Source of the DNA: Candidatus Jordarchaeales archaeon | GTDB lineage: Archaea; Asgardarchaeota; Jordiarchaeia; Jordiarchaeales; Freyrarchaeaceae | Assembly: GCA_038889235.1 (NCBI GenBank) | Contig: JAWAHN010000001.1 | Location: 654,499-718,498 of the forward strand | Length of the DNA: 64,000 nt | Direction: 5' to 3' | Shown here: in pieces, positions 9,432-17,570 of the stretch | Layout of the letters: each line of letters opens with the position of its first letter | How positions within the stretch are numbered: the first letter of the stretch is position 1 | Position numbers and translations under genes: made by a program | Notes under the pieces: generated by a model | Told to the model about the DNA's origin: nothing | Databases searched by the model: none | Seen by the model: the letters and a program-made list of their open reading frames with translations, nothing else

Positions 9432-9994
9432 GACATTTCTATATAGTATTGAATGCTATCCCTGTGATTTCAAAAAGGGAAGTCGATCACGGGCAGTTGA
9501 GCGACGAAGTGGCTGAACTTTGTTCCTGTATTAGAGCGGCGCTTTTCCTCTCTCACGACATAAGACGTGATGTTAGAGTCCACCTCATACTACTCGGAGA
9601 GAGAAAAGACGTGGTAATTTCCGGTGAAAGTGTCAGGTACCTCTCTCCTGACGAGAGGTCGCTTTGCATGCTTTTAATTAAGTTCAGTGAGAGGAAAACT
9701 AGGAAACCTTGGAGAGGCGTTTGCGTAAAAGAATTCGCTTCCCTCCGAGAGATATTCCCCTCAGACGGTGTGCTAATAGTTCCTAATGATGAAAGAGACG
9801 AACTTCAGCAAGTAGAAAATTTGAAAGAGGTCATGTTAATTGTTCCATTGAATCCATTAGGAAAGTTAGAAAGAGAGTTGGATAATGTAAAAAAGCTGCA
9901 TGTTAAAGTTTGCGGTAAACTTGACCCAAGTAGTCTTATAACTGTTATAAACAACCGAATCGATATAACGGAGGAGCAACAATGTTCCCTCTAA
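9428..9994 (+). CDS. trmY: tRNA (pseudouridine(54)-N1)-methyltransferase TrmY
   Basis: A 188-residue SPOUT-family methyltransferase that uses S-adenosylmethionine to methylate N1 of pseudouridine 54 in the tRNA T loop, giving m1-pseudouridine in place of the m5U/T of bacteria. The N-terminal RHFYIVLNAIPV, the DHGQLSDEVAELCSCIRAALF segment and HLILLGERK match archaeal TrmY. It overlaps srp54 by 4 bases and pus10 by 13 bases. The adjacent pus10 makes its substrate, which supports the assignment. Confidence 0.9.
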   Translation: MRHFYIVLNAIPVISKREVDHGQLSDEVAELCSCIRAALFLSHDIRRDVRVHLILLGERKDVVISGESVRYLSPDERSLCMLLIKFSERKTRKPWRGVCVKEFASLREIFPSDGVLIVPNDERDELQQVENLKEVMLIVPLNPLGKLERELDNVKKLHVKVCGKLDPSSLITVINNRIDITEEQQCSL

Positions 9995-11352
9995 ATAAAG
10001 CCCTTGAAATGCTCGAAAGAACCCCGCTTTGCAACAGCTGCTTAGGTAGACAGTTCGCCCTTTTAGGAATGGGGTCAAACAACCCGAACAGAGGGTATGC
10101 ACTTAAAATGGTTCTAACCATGGCCGCAGCACATATGCTCAGAGATAAACCAGAAGAGGGGACGAGAATACTCAGGATACTTGCAACGAACGGCATGTTT
10201 CAGCCAGCTGTTGAGACCCTAGAGAAAGAGGGTATGAAAGTTGAGAAAGATGAGAAAAAATGCTACATCTGCGGTGGACTTATGATGAAGAAAAAAGAGA
10301 TAGCAGAGAAAGTCGTAGAAGTGCTGAAAAACTACGATTACAGAAACTTCCTCATCGGATGCCACGTCCCCTCGTCACTGACAGAAAAAGATGATGAGCT
10401 TAAGGCGACACACCAAATAGACACCGGCGAAACGATAAAGGCGGAATTTAATAGAGAAGTTGGAAAGATAGTTTCAGCAATGACGGGAAAACCTGTTGAT
10501 TTCAAGAACCCCGATGTGGTCGCCATAGTAAACCTCGAAAGTCTAGACGTCACAGTAAATTCTAACCCACTGTACATAGGAGGACGTTACCTAAAACACG
10601 TCAGAGGCATACCGCAAACCAAGTGGCCCTGCAGAGTCTGCAAGGGTAAAGGATGCCCGAGATGCGGGGGAACCGGGAAGATGTACAGCGAGTCTGTTGA
10701 AGAGTTAATCCTCCCACCTATACTTGAGGAAACAAGAGGGGACGAGGGGAAATTCCATGGAGCAGGAAGGGAAGATATAGATGCAAGAATGCTTGGAACA
10801 GGTAGACCGTTCATAGTTGAAATTAAGAACCCGAAGAGGCGCAACATAGACTTAAAGCTCCTAGAAGAGAAGATAAACGCTTATGCCCAAGGGAAAGTGG
10901 AAGTGCATTCCCTGCAATTTGCAGTAAAGGAAAACGTGCGACAACTTAAAGCATTATCACAATTTGCCCCTAAGACTTACAGGGCGCTTGTTAAACTAGA
11001 CAGAGAAGTAACACCACAGGAGCTAGAAGAATTAGAGAAGCGACTTGCAGGACAAACAATAAGGCAAAAGACACCTAGGAGGGTCGCTCATAGAAGAGCA
11101 ATAAAGACCAGGCTCAAAAAAGTTTACCAAGTTCAGGCTAAACAAATAGACCCACAAACCATAGAGTTAACAGTAACATGCCAGGGAGGATTGTACGTAA
11201 AAGAACTTGTGACCGGCGACAAAAGAAGAACCAGGCCAAGCGTGGCAGAAATCCTCCAAACGAAAGCAGAGTGCGTGGAATTAGACGTTATAGACGTTGG
11301 TACCGCGATTCCACAAGAAACAGTACAGCAAAACGAGAAAAAAGCCACGTAG
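9982..11352 (+). CDS. pus10: tRNA pseudouridine synthase Pus10
   Basis: A 456-residue enzyme converting U54 (and in many archaea U55) of the tRNA T loop to pseudouridine. The N-terminal half has a THUMP-like domain and Cys pairs (CNSC at about 17-20, CYICGG at about 94-99, CRVCKGKGCPRCGG at about 217-230). The catalytic domain contains GREDIDARMLGTGRP, with catalytic aspartate candidates at 265/267, and ends with the ETVTC-type and TRPS segments. ATG with GGAGGAG just upstream. Partner of trmY in the same operon. Confidence 0.95.
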   Translation: MFPLNKALEMLERTPLCNSCLGRQFALLGMGSNNPNRGYALKMVLTMAAAHMLRDKPEEGTRILRILATNGMFQPAVETLEKEGMKVEKDEKKCYICGGLMMKKKEIAEKVVEVLKNYDYRNFLIGCHVPSSLTEKDDELKATHQIDTGETIKAEFNREVGKIVSAMTGKPVDFKNPDVVAIVNLESLDVTVNSNPLYIGGRYLKHVRGIPQTKWPCRVCKGKGCPRCGGTGKMYSESVEELILPPILEETRGDEGKFHGAGREDIDARMLGTGRPFIVEIKNPKRRNIDLKLLEEKINAYAQGKVEVHSLQFAVKENVRQLKALSQFAPKTYRALVKLDREVTPQELEELEKRLAGQTIRQKTPRRVAHRRAIKTRLKKVYQVQAKQIDPQTIELTVTCQGGLYVKELVTGDKRRTRPSVAEILQTKAECVELDVIDVGTAIPQETVQQNEKKAT

Positions 11353-11403
11353 AAAGAGGGCAAAAAATTTATCTAAGACTCATCTACTTTCTTTCATGAT
11401 GGT

Positions 11404-11514
11404 GGGCCCGTAGCTCAGCTAGGTAGAGCGGCAGAAAATGAACGCCGAAGCTCATAACCTGTTGGTCCAGGGTTCGAATGTGATAAAACGCCGAAAATCC
11501 CTGCGGGCCCACCA
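11404..11514 (+). tRNA. tRNA with CAT anticodon (elongator Met or Ile2), two introns
   Basis: Exons 11404-11434, 11450-11478 and 11498-11514 give acceptor GGGCCCG/CGGGCCC, D stem GCTC/GAGC, anticodon stem GCAGG/CCTGT around CTCATAA, T loop TTCGAAT, discriminator A and encoded CCA. Introns 11435-11449 (15 nt, in the anticodon stem; central helix CGGC/GCCG) and 11479-11497 (19 nt, in the T loop at 59/60; UUCG/CGAA) both form near-perfect bulge-helix-bulge structures. The stem lacks the three G-C pairs of initiator tRNA. It is elongator Met or the Ile2 tRNA with a modified C34; sequence alone does not decide. Confidence 0.92.
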
Positions 11515-11584
11515 CCATTCAAAATGTTAAAGCAAGCAATCCTAAAAGCTTTTAAATCCGTTTTCTATTCTATTTCGTGCTAGT

Positions 11585-11715
11585 GCCTCGGTGGTGTAGC
11601 CCGGCCAAATTTAATGATGCTGAAAGCATAAGGGGCTTAGGAGTAAATCCGCCCAATCGACCCCTTGACCCGGGTGGTTAAGAGCCAGGGAATTCAAATC
11701 CCGGCCGAGGCACCA
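11585..11715 (+). tRNA. tRNA-Glu (anticodon TTC), three introns
   Basis: Exons 11585-11607, 11625-11638, 11657-11674 and 11693-11715 join to acceptor GCCTCGG/CCGAGGC, anticodon stem AGGGG/CCCCT around CTTTCGA, T stem CCGGG/CCCGG around TTCAAAT, A discriminator and encoded CCA. Introns: D loop 11608-11624 (17 nt; CGGC/GCUG), anticodon loop 11639-11656 (18 nt; GGGC/GCCC) inside the anticodon itself, and T stem/loop border 11675-11692 (18 nt; weaker 3-bp helix). The anticodon reads TTC only after splicing. A TATA-like CTTTTAAAT lies about 35 bases upstream. Confidence 0.92.
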
Positions 11716-11842
11716 ATCACTTCTAATTTTTGACAAAGCTAAAGTTATTACAAGAAACTAAACGAGATTCCCTCTTTGTTAGGAGCCGCGAGAAAAAGTC
11801 CAAAATGTTCTGGAAATGGGCTTTAGGGAAAATATGATGTAA

Positions 11843-11980
11843 TGGCGCCGGGGGCAGGATTTCCGTGGGAGGACCCCATCTCGAACTTCCGCCCTTTTTA
11901 GGGGCTGCGACCACCGGGTTAACAGCCCGGCGCTTTAGGCTACTTTAAGCGGTGATCTACCTGGTCTGAGCTACCCCGGC
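11843..11980 (-). tRNA. tRNA-Asn (anticodon GTT), three introns
   Basis: On the minus strand, exons 11980-11957, 11934-11905, 11886-11880 and 11859-11843 give acceptor GCCGGGG/CCCCGGC, D stem GCTC/GAGC, anticodon stem CCGGG/CCCGG around CTGTTAA, T stem GCAGG/CCTGC around TTCGAGT, discriminator G and CCA. Introns: D-arm 11935-11956 (22 nt; AGGU/GCCU), T stem 11887-11904 (18 nt; UCGC/GCGG with a CCC/GGG inner stem), T loop 11860-11879 (20 nt; UUCG/CGGA with UGGG/CCCA inner stem). The third exon is only 7 nt. Confidence 0.92.
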
Positions 11981-12206
11981 TCATGTTTAGTATTATGCTT
12001 CGTGTTCTTAAATGTTTCTAGTGCCGCTTTTCTATACCTTGTTTATGAAGGTTGCACGCTTCTTTGCGGCTTTTAGAAAACGGCGGAAATGTTATAGTGG
12101 AGGTTTTGGATGTTGTGGTGCTTGCTATGCTGTACATTTAAAGGAAAACTATAAAAGTTGCATTGTTCAAGGTTTTTAGTAGCTTGAAGAAGGAGGTTTT
12201 TGTCTT

Positions 12207-12413
12207 TTGTCTAAGAAGAGGAGGAGTGATGAGGCGCCTCTTCCTGCAACAAGCGCAGGCCTTATAAGGTTTTTCGAGGAAGAGAGCGCAGGTATAAAAA
12301 TTAGCCCGTTCACGGTGGTTATTATAGCGGTCTTCATAATTATTGTTGTTGGCTTTGCAGTTTACCTGAGTAGTGGAGGAGAAGTATTGAAACAATTAGT
12401 TACATTTCGCTAG
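12207..12413 (+). CDS. secG: preprotein translocase subunit Sec61 beta (SecG)
   Basis: A 68-residue tail-anchored membrane protein, the beta subunit of the archaeal SecYE-beta channel. The N-terminal half is soluble and charged, with the family motif PATSAGLIRFFEEE followed by ISPFTVV. A single membrane helix spans about residues 35-55. TTG start with AAGGAGG (about 12189-12195) upstream and a TATA-like CTATAAAAG near 12150. Small but highly characteristic. Confidence 0.92.
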   Translation: MSKKRRSDEAPLPATSAGLIRFFEEESAGIKISPFTVVIIAVFIIIVVGFAVYLSSGGEVLKQLVTFR

Positions 12414-12422
12414 CCTTTTAAC

Positions 12423-13073
12423 TTATAAGTCTTGTTGCAGTTCACTTGCTCCTTTTGGTCTAAGAAGAATATAGGGTCCCATTCTAAGGCGGCTTGCTTC
12501 TTCTTCAGACATTTCTTCTACTTTAATTTTTTCTTGGTCTTGCGGTATTATCATTCCGTTTCCGAGAGGATCCTCTAGGATTATTGTGAATTTCAGGTGT
12601 CCGTCTATTGCTTTCTGGATGCTTTGTATTGCTTGCTGGCACTTTTGAGTCTCTTGGGGTGTTGTTGACCAGTTTTTCAACGTTTGTGCAATGTCCAGAA
12701 AACGGTGTAAGACACCTTCCACGTTTGTTATGAATGGCTGTGCTGCTGGTCCCGGTTCTAGGATTGCACCGAGTTCTGGGATTCTTATGGTGCTTGTAAC
12801 GGAACGTATTACTTTGGATGAGAGATCTGATGGTTCCCTAACTTGTAGAATGTACCTCATGGGTTTTCCAAATCTCATGCTCACCACGTCACTTACTCTT
12901 AGATTGCAGTTACTGCATTTAACGGTTACTAGCAACACTTCGTGGAAAAACGGTACATCTACATGCACTTGAGTCGTCTTTGCTTTACTACCGCAGGATG
13001 GGCATGTAATTTCCTCTTCTACTGCTTCTTCAGATGCGTGATTCGAGGTATTCGATGAGTTTTTCGGCTTCAT
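12423..13073 (-). CDS. ZPR1-type zinc finger protein
   Basis: A 216-residue archaeal ZPR1-related protein. It has one four-cysteine zinc finger (CPSC at about 24-27 and CSNC at about 53-56) followed by the ZPR1 beta domain with RFGKPMRYILQV, STIRIPELGAILEPGPA and the FITNVEGVLHRF segment. Eukaryotic ZPR1 has been linked to elongation factor eEF1A; the archaeal role is not established. It starts 44 bases inside the end of the upstream RPA gene, so the two are probably co-transcribed. Confidence 0.88.
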   Translation of the reverse strand: MKPKNSSNTSNHASEEAVEEEITCPSCGSKAKTTQVHVDVPFFHEVLLVTVKCSNCNLRVSDVVSMRFGKPMRYILQVREPSDLSSKVIRSVTSTIRIPELGAILEPGPAAQPFITNVEGVLHRFLDIAQTLKNWSTTPQETQKCQQAIQSIQKAIDGHLKFTIILEDPLGNGMIIPQDQEKIKVEEMSEEEASRLRMGPYILLRPKGASELQQDL

Positions 13074-14733
13074 CCTCTGGGCTCGCCTCCTTGAATGAGT
13101 AAACTATAAGCGTAGTTTTACCAGTCGAAGGGTTAAATATAGCCTTAGCCGTTAGAACTAACTCTTTGCCTTCCAGGAAGGAGGCTCTCGTTTTTAGTAA
13201 AGGTGAGATGTCTCCCTCTTTTCTCATGAACTCGTATGCTTCTTTCGCGGTTACCCCTAAAAGCTTTTCAGCTTCTTTACCAAAGAAAATAGCCTTCACT
13301 ACACTTGTTCCATCATCAATCAACACGTGGGCGGCAAGGAGTAGTTTGGGTTCAACTGTTTTACAGGTACTGCACAGTCTTTCGGAGACTAATCTCTTGC
13401 TACAAATTGGGCATATTTCGTAAACGATTCTCTTTCGCATAAGGCGTATTATCGTCCCTCTAACTTCCACGAATTCACCGTCTTCCAACTGGGAGAGGAA
13501 CTTACGCGATGGAAGTTTCTTTGGGGGGGCTTGTTCAAGCGGTTCTTCCAATGGTATAAGCTCGACTTTTGAAAAGCGTCCTATGTGAACTTCCACCTTC
13601 CCCTCTAACCCTATTTTAGTATAGCCACCCTTTATCTTCAGCGTATCACCTATCTCCGCGTTAGCGACGATTTCAGCTTGCTCCCCCCACGCAACCACTC
13701 TCACTTTCCCCGTGTCATCTGCTATTACGAGAGAAGACATTACCCCTACAGATCCATCTATTCTAGTAAATTCCTTCGTGCTTGGTAACTCGACAACTTT
13801 ACCCTCTACGTCTACCGCTAACATTCCTGGTTCCAAGTCGTTTATTTTTGCCAGTTTCCCTTTCTCGGACTCTTTGCCTGGGATGATGGTTACCCGCGCA
13901 AGTCTCCCGGCGTGGATTTCCACGTCTCCCTGAAGACCAAGCTTAGTGTATCCTCCTTCTATCCTCAATATGTCTCCTTCCTTGACTGTGTCTACGACAT
14001 CAGCATTCTCATCCCAGAAAACCGCTCTCACACTTCCAGTTTCGTCAGAAAGTATGATGGATTTTCTTTTTCCCTCTCCAAGCTCTCTGCTAAACACGGT
14101 TGTTGGATAAACTCTTTGAACAACGGCCTCCACGTCTACATCCCACATTTCAGGTAGAAGGTCGCCTAGCCTAAACAACCTTTTCTCTGTCAATGGGTAT
14201 TCTCTTTCATCAACGTCGCCCGGTTCAATGTCTAGAAAGCCGCCTTTCCCTAAGTGGACCTCTAACTCCCCCCTTAGCCCCTCCCGAATATACCCCTTAA
14301 CAACGCGCACTATCATGCCTTCCTTTATAGCTCCTTTCTCCACGAGACTAACGTGGTCCCCCCACAACACTACGCGAATGTCGCCCGTTATGTCACTTAT
14401 GACTATGCTGGCAACCTTACCTTGTACGCCTCTTTTTTCGAAAACTCTTACTGGGTGAATGCGTTTCACTCTTCCCGTGATGGTAACATTTCGCATATCG
14501 GGTTTCAAGTCCCTCACATATATCTTAACCGGTTTATATTCGTCTATTTCGGAAAGGTCGACCCCGAGGTCTCTTGCGACGAGATGTAGAGCACCTTCAT
14601 CGCTGATAAGGTCTCCCATCGCTCGCTTTTTCCTTTCAATGAGGTTCTGGAGCTCTGTTCTAGATACACCAGCCTTCTCGACCACGAACCTTACTTTCTC
14701 TTCCAAACTCAAAGAACACACCTGACACCGCAT
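13030..14733 (-). CDS. rpa: replication factor A (single-stranded DNA-binding protein)
   Basis: A 567-residue protein that coats single-stranded DNA in replication and repair. It shows at least three OB-fold repeats, each with a pattern like G.V..V..TREF followed by DETGSVRAVFWDE or DDTGKVRVVAWGEQA (about 75-170, 190-280, 300-390). A fourth C-terminal OB region carries a zinc finger (CPIC...CSTC, about 439-456). The N-terminal MRCQVCSLSL is additional. Length fits multi-OB euryarchaeal-type RPA. Overlaps the ZPR1 gene. Confidence 0.93.
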   Translation of the reverse strand: MRCQVCSLSLEEKVRFVVEKAGVSRTELQNLIERKKRAMGDLISDEGALHLVARDLGVDLSEIDEYKPVKIYVRDLKPDMRNVTITGRVKRIHPVRVFEKRGVQGKVASIVISDITGDIRVVLWGDHVSLVEKGAIKEGMIVRVVKGYIREGLRGELEVHLGKGGFLDIEPGDVDEREYPLTEKRLFRLGDLLPEMWDVDVEAVVQRVYPTTVFSRELGEGKRKSIILSDETGSVRAVFWDENADVVDTVKEGDILRIEGGYTKLGLQGDVEIHAGRLARVTIIPGKESEKGKLAKINDLEPGMLAVDVEGKVVELPSTKEFTRIDGSVGVMSSLVIADDTGKVRVVAWGEQAEIVANAEIGDTLKIKGGYTKIGLEGKVEVHIGRFSKVELIPLEEPLEQAPPKKLPSRKFLSQLEDGEFVEVRGTIIRLMRKRIVYEICPICSKRLVSERLCSTCKTVEPKLLLAAHVLIDDGTSVVKAIFFGKEAEKLLGVTAKEAYEFMRKEGDISPLLKTRASFLEGKELVLTAKAIFNPSTGKTTLIVYSFKEASPEDEAEKLIEYLESRI

Positions 14734-14818
14734 TCTTCACAGAATAACACTTCAAGATATTCTTTTAAGGTTCACGAGAAGGTTTGTTTGAAACAAAGGA
14801 AACGTTTATGGTGAAATA

Positions 14819-15682
14819 ATGTTGGATGAAAAAACACTTGAAAATGTGGTCGTCGAAGGCATTAGGAGAGCTGTTTGCACGGTTCCTTTTGACGTTAAAT
14901 GTGCGTTAAATGATGCTTTAAAAAGAGAAAGCAATGATGTAGCCAGAATACAGCTTGAAGCTATGGTAGAAAACATAAAACTGGCCGAGGAGAGAGGGAT
15001 GCCTATTTGTCAAGACACCGGCATACTACACTTCTACGTATCTTTACCACAATGTACAGATGCAGGACTCATTAAGAGGACGTTGGTGAACGCTACCATT
15101 AGAGCGACGCGTGAAATCCCTTTAAGGCCGAACGCGATTAACCCGCTAACTGGTGAAAACAGTGGAAACAATGTCGGTTTTAATGTGCCATGGATAGAAT
15201 TTGAGCCAAGTTTTAATGAGAATATTGAGATAACAGTTTTCGCTAAAGGCGGAGGGGCGGACAACGCCAGCATGTTAATGTTTCTTCCCGTAGGAGACGG
15301 GCTGGAAGGTGTTAAACGAGGGGTTCTTGAAGCCGTTTTAAGGAGCGGGGGCGGGCCATGCCCCCCCGTAGTTTTAGGCGTTGGCTTTGGAGGAGGAGCA
15401 TATATAGCTATGAAGCTGGCTAAAAAGGCGCTTATGCGCCCACTTTTTGAAAGAAACAATGATCCAAGGATTGCGCAACTAGAAAGCGAGATACTTAGAG
15501 AGGTTAACAGAACAGGGATAGGACCTATGGGTCTTGGAGGGAAGACCACGGCTTTAGGGGTGAACATTGAAGTTGCGCACAGACACCCGGCGTCGTACCC
15601 GATAGTTATCTTGTTTAACTGCTATGTTGTGAGGAGAGCTAGGATCAAGATTTTTCCAGATGGAGGGTGGTCAATTGAGTGA
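14819..15682 (+). CDS. fumA: fumarate hydratase, class I, alpha subunit
   Basis: A 287-residue N-terminal subunit of the oxygen-sensitive [4Fe-4S] fumarase, which interconverts fumarate and malate in the TCA cycle. Family motifs seen: MPICQDTGILHFYV with the first cluster cysteine, GENSGNNVGFNVPW, FAKGGGADNASML, RSGGGPCPPVVLGVG and GIGPMGLGGKTTALGV. The second subunit follows with a 23-base overlap, so the enzyme is split as in many archaea. GGTGA is 5 bases before the ATG. Confidence 0.96.
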   Translation: MLDEKTLENVVVEGIRRAVCTVPFDVKCALNDALKRESNDVARIQLEAMVENIKLAEERGMPICQDTGILHFYVSLPQCTDAGLIKRTLVNATIRATREIPLRPNAINPLTGENSGNNVGFNVPWIEFEPSFNENIEITVFAKGGGADNASMLMFLPVGDGLEGVKRGVLEAVLRSGGGPCPPVVLGVGFGGGAYIAMKLAKKALMRPLFERNNDPRIAQLESEILREVNRTGIGPMGLGGKTTALGVNIEVAHRHPASYPIVILFNCYVVRRARIKIFPDGGWSIE

Positions 15683-16259
15683 CGGGAGAAACGTTGTGGG
15701 AAAAGAGATGAAGACACCGTTGCTTGAGAAAGATATTAGATCGTTACATGTTGGAGATGTGGTGTTTCTCTCAGGAGTTGTAGTTACAGCCAGAGATGCA
15801 GCGTATAGAAGGATGGCTGAATGCATCCGTTTGGGGAAACCTATCCCAGTGAATTTAAGGGACGGGGTGATATACCACTGCGGCCCCATAGTTAGAGAGA
15901 TTGAAGGAAAAATGGAGGTTGTCTCTGCGGGGCCCACTACGAGTTCCAGAATGGACGCATTTGAACCCCTTATAATAGAACGACTCGGGGTTAGGATGAT
16001 TATTGGTAAGGGAGGAGTTGGAGAGGCAACTGTCGAAGCGATGAAGCGGTTTGGAGCAGTTTATGCAGCGTTCCCTGGAGGAGCAGGTGTCCTTGCTGCT
16101 TCGAAAATTAAGAGAGTTATTGGAGTCGAGTGGGCAGACTTAGGAATGCCCGAAGCGTTGTGGTCCTTGGAAGTTGAAGCTTTCGGACCTTTAATAATCG
16201 CGGTAGACTCTCATGGAAGGTCTCTTTACGCCAGGAAATCTGTAAGTTTTTTCGAGTGA
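15660..16259 (+). CDS. fumB: fumarate hydratase, class I, beta subunit
   Basis: A 199-residue C-terminal fumarase subunit. It contains the family segments LHVGDVVFLSGVVVTARDAA, YHCGPIV, SAGPTTSSRMD, MIIGKGGVGEATVEAM and FPGGAGVLAA, ending VEWADLGMPEALW and EAFGPLIIAVDSHG. It completes the active site with the alpha subunit. Overlap of the two reading frames suggests coupled translation. Closely related to tartrate dehydratase subunits; fumarase is the likelier activity in this context. Confidence 0.95.
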   Translation: MEGGQLSDGRNVVGKEMKTPLLEKDIRSLHVGDVVFLSGVVVTARDAAYRRMAECIRLGKPIPVNLRDGVIYHCGPIVREIEGKMEVVSAGPTTSSRMDAFEPLIIERLGVRMIIGKGGVGEATVEAMKRFGAVYAAFPGGAGVLAASKIKRVIGVEWADLGMPEALWSLEVEAFGPLIIAVDSHGRSLYARKSVSFFE

Positions 16260-17005
16260 GATTCTTTAACAATTTCAGCGCACTTTTGAGGTGAGAGAAC
16301 TTTAAACTCTAATCCGTGTTTTTCAAGCAAGAGAAGAGCTTTCTTAGAGGCGGAGGGAGCCGCCAAAATCCCTCTTACACAGCGTGTGCCACGCTTTTTA
16401 ACTTCTTCAACGTACCTCGAAAGCTGGAGGACGTCTTCGCTCGTGGCGGTTTTTCTCTTAAGTTCTATAACGACGATATTGCCTTCTTTGTCCACGGCAT
16501 AAACATCAACGAAGCCCGATTCAACAATTTTCTCCTTAGTTATGGGTTTGAGTCCCTCCTCTATAAGTCCGGGATTCGCTATTACCGCTTTTTGCATGTC
16601 TTCCTCGCTAGCATACATTATGAACTCTGCCTCGTCAACTAGATCAAGAGCAATAACGGCATAGAGTTCCTTGAACTCGATTTCCAGCAGCTCTTTGGGC
16701 TTCATTCTGACACTTTTAACAACAAGATTGCCTTTCTTACTCATTGATTGCAAAACAGACCCGGAAGGCTGCCAGTTAACCGGTTGCGCGTCCCATGCCC
16801 TATGAACGAGGATGCTCCCATCTCTCTTAATTATTACTAGTCTTTCTCCCCAATCCAGGGACGAGCTTGCTCGACCTTTATAGTCGACTTTACACAGCCC
16901 GATAAGTAACAACAGTGAACCCTTCTTTATGGCATAGTTTATCATGTGAACGGCCTCATCTAAGGACGGGTGGAGAATTAACTTGGATTTATGCAAGAAC
17001 ATCAC
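16226..17005 (-). CDS. nucS: endonuclease NucS (mismatch-specific EndoMS)
   Basis: A 259-residue PD-(D/E)XK nuclease that cuts both strands at mismatches or branched DNA. The N-terminal half is the dimerisation/DNA-binding beta barrel (LVIIKRDGSILVHR, NWQPSGS). The C-terminal half carries the nuclease core G-FVDVYAVDKEGNIVVIELKRKTA with the D...ExK triad, then QLSRYVEEV. Overlaps the end of fumB tail-to-tail by 34 bases. Divergent from the methyltransferase gene, with only 31 bases between starts. Confidence 0.95.
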   Translation of the reverse strand: MMFLHKSKLILHPSLDEAVHMINYAIKKGSLLLLIGLCKVDYKGRASSSLDWGERLVIIKRDGSILVHRAWDAQPVNWQPSGSVLQSMSKKGNLVVKSVRMKPKELLEIEFKELYAVIALDLVDEAEFIMYASEEDMQKAVIANPGLIEEGLKPITKEKIVESGFVDVYAVDKEGNIVVIELKRKTATSEDVLQLSRYVEEVKKRGTRCVRGILAAPSASKKALLLLEKHGLEFKVLSPQKCAEIVKESHSKKLTDFLA

Positions 17006-17036
17006 CCTTTTATCCCTTTAAATAGTATTCCATCAT

Positions 17037-17555
17037 ATGCCTAAAGGTTTGATCAAAAAGGCGCGGCTTTACAATGAAACGGCGTGGCTATATGATAAGC
17101 GTTACGGGGCTCAACAAAGCTTAAAACATTCCCTTGCACTGCTGGAACTGCCGATCGAAAAAGGGGATGTTGTAATTGATTTAGGCTGTGGGACAGGAGA
17201 CCTCTTAACGAGGATCACGAAGGTTTGCCATTCCTGTCTAGGGATAGATTTCTCTATCGGGATGCTTTTGGAGGCAAGGAGAAAGTATACAAACCTCGAC
17301 CTAGTACTAGCTGATGTTCATAACCTCCCTCTGAGAAAGGGTGCATGTAACAAGTTCTTTGCCATCACATTACTCCAAAACATCAACGAGCAAAAGCTTT
17401 TCAATGAATTGGTCAGGGTGTGCCGCCCAGGGAGCCGGGGTGTGGCGTCAACTATACGGAAAAAGGTGCGTTCACACTCTCTTTTCAAAAAACACGCTGA
17501 GAAAATTTTGGAGGTAGACGAAGACCTGATGTTCCTGGTTAGGCTCCCTATGTGA
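17037..17555 (+). CDS. class I SAM-dependent methyltransferase, substrate unknown
   Basis: A 172-residue Rossmann-fold methyltransferase. Motif I is VIDLGCGTGDLL (about 45-56), followed by CLGIDFSIGML and the LVLADVHNLPL motif around 100. It resembles UbiE/Methyltransf_11 proteins but is shorter than most, ending just after the sixth strand region; the substrate cannot be read from the sequence. The TTTAAATA box at 17017-17024 predicts transcription from about 17045, so translation may start at the TTG at 17049 rather than the ATG at 17037. Confidence 0.8.
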   Translation: MPKGLIKKARLYNETAWLYDKRYGAQQSLKHSLALLELPIEKGDVVIDLGCGTGDLLTRITKVCHSCLGIDFSIGMLLEARRKYTNLDLVLADVHNLPLRKGACNKFFAITLLQNINEQKLFNELVRVCRPGSRGVASTIRKKVRSHSLFKKHAEKILEVDEDLMFLVRLPM

Positions 17556-17570
17556 CATTGCTCCGGGGAA

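Noticed and set aside
6060-11980. Interrupted tRNAs as pseudogenes
   Set aside because: After removing the inserts all arms pair, U33, T-loop bases and encoded CCA are intact, and the inserts have splice-motif structures.
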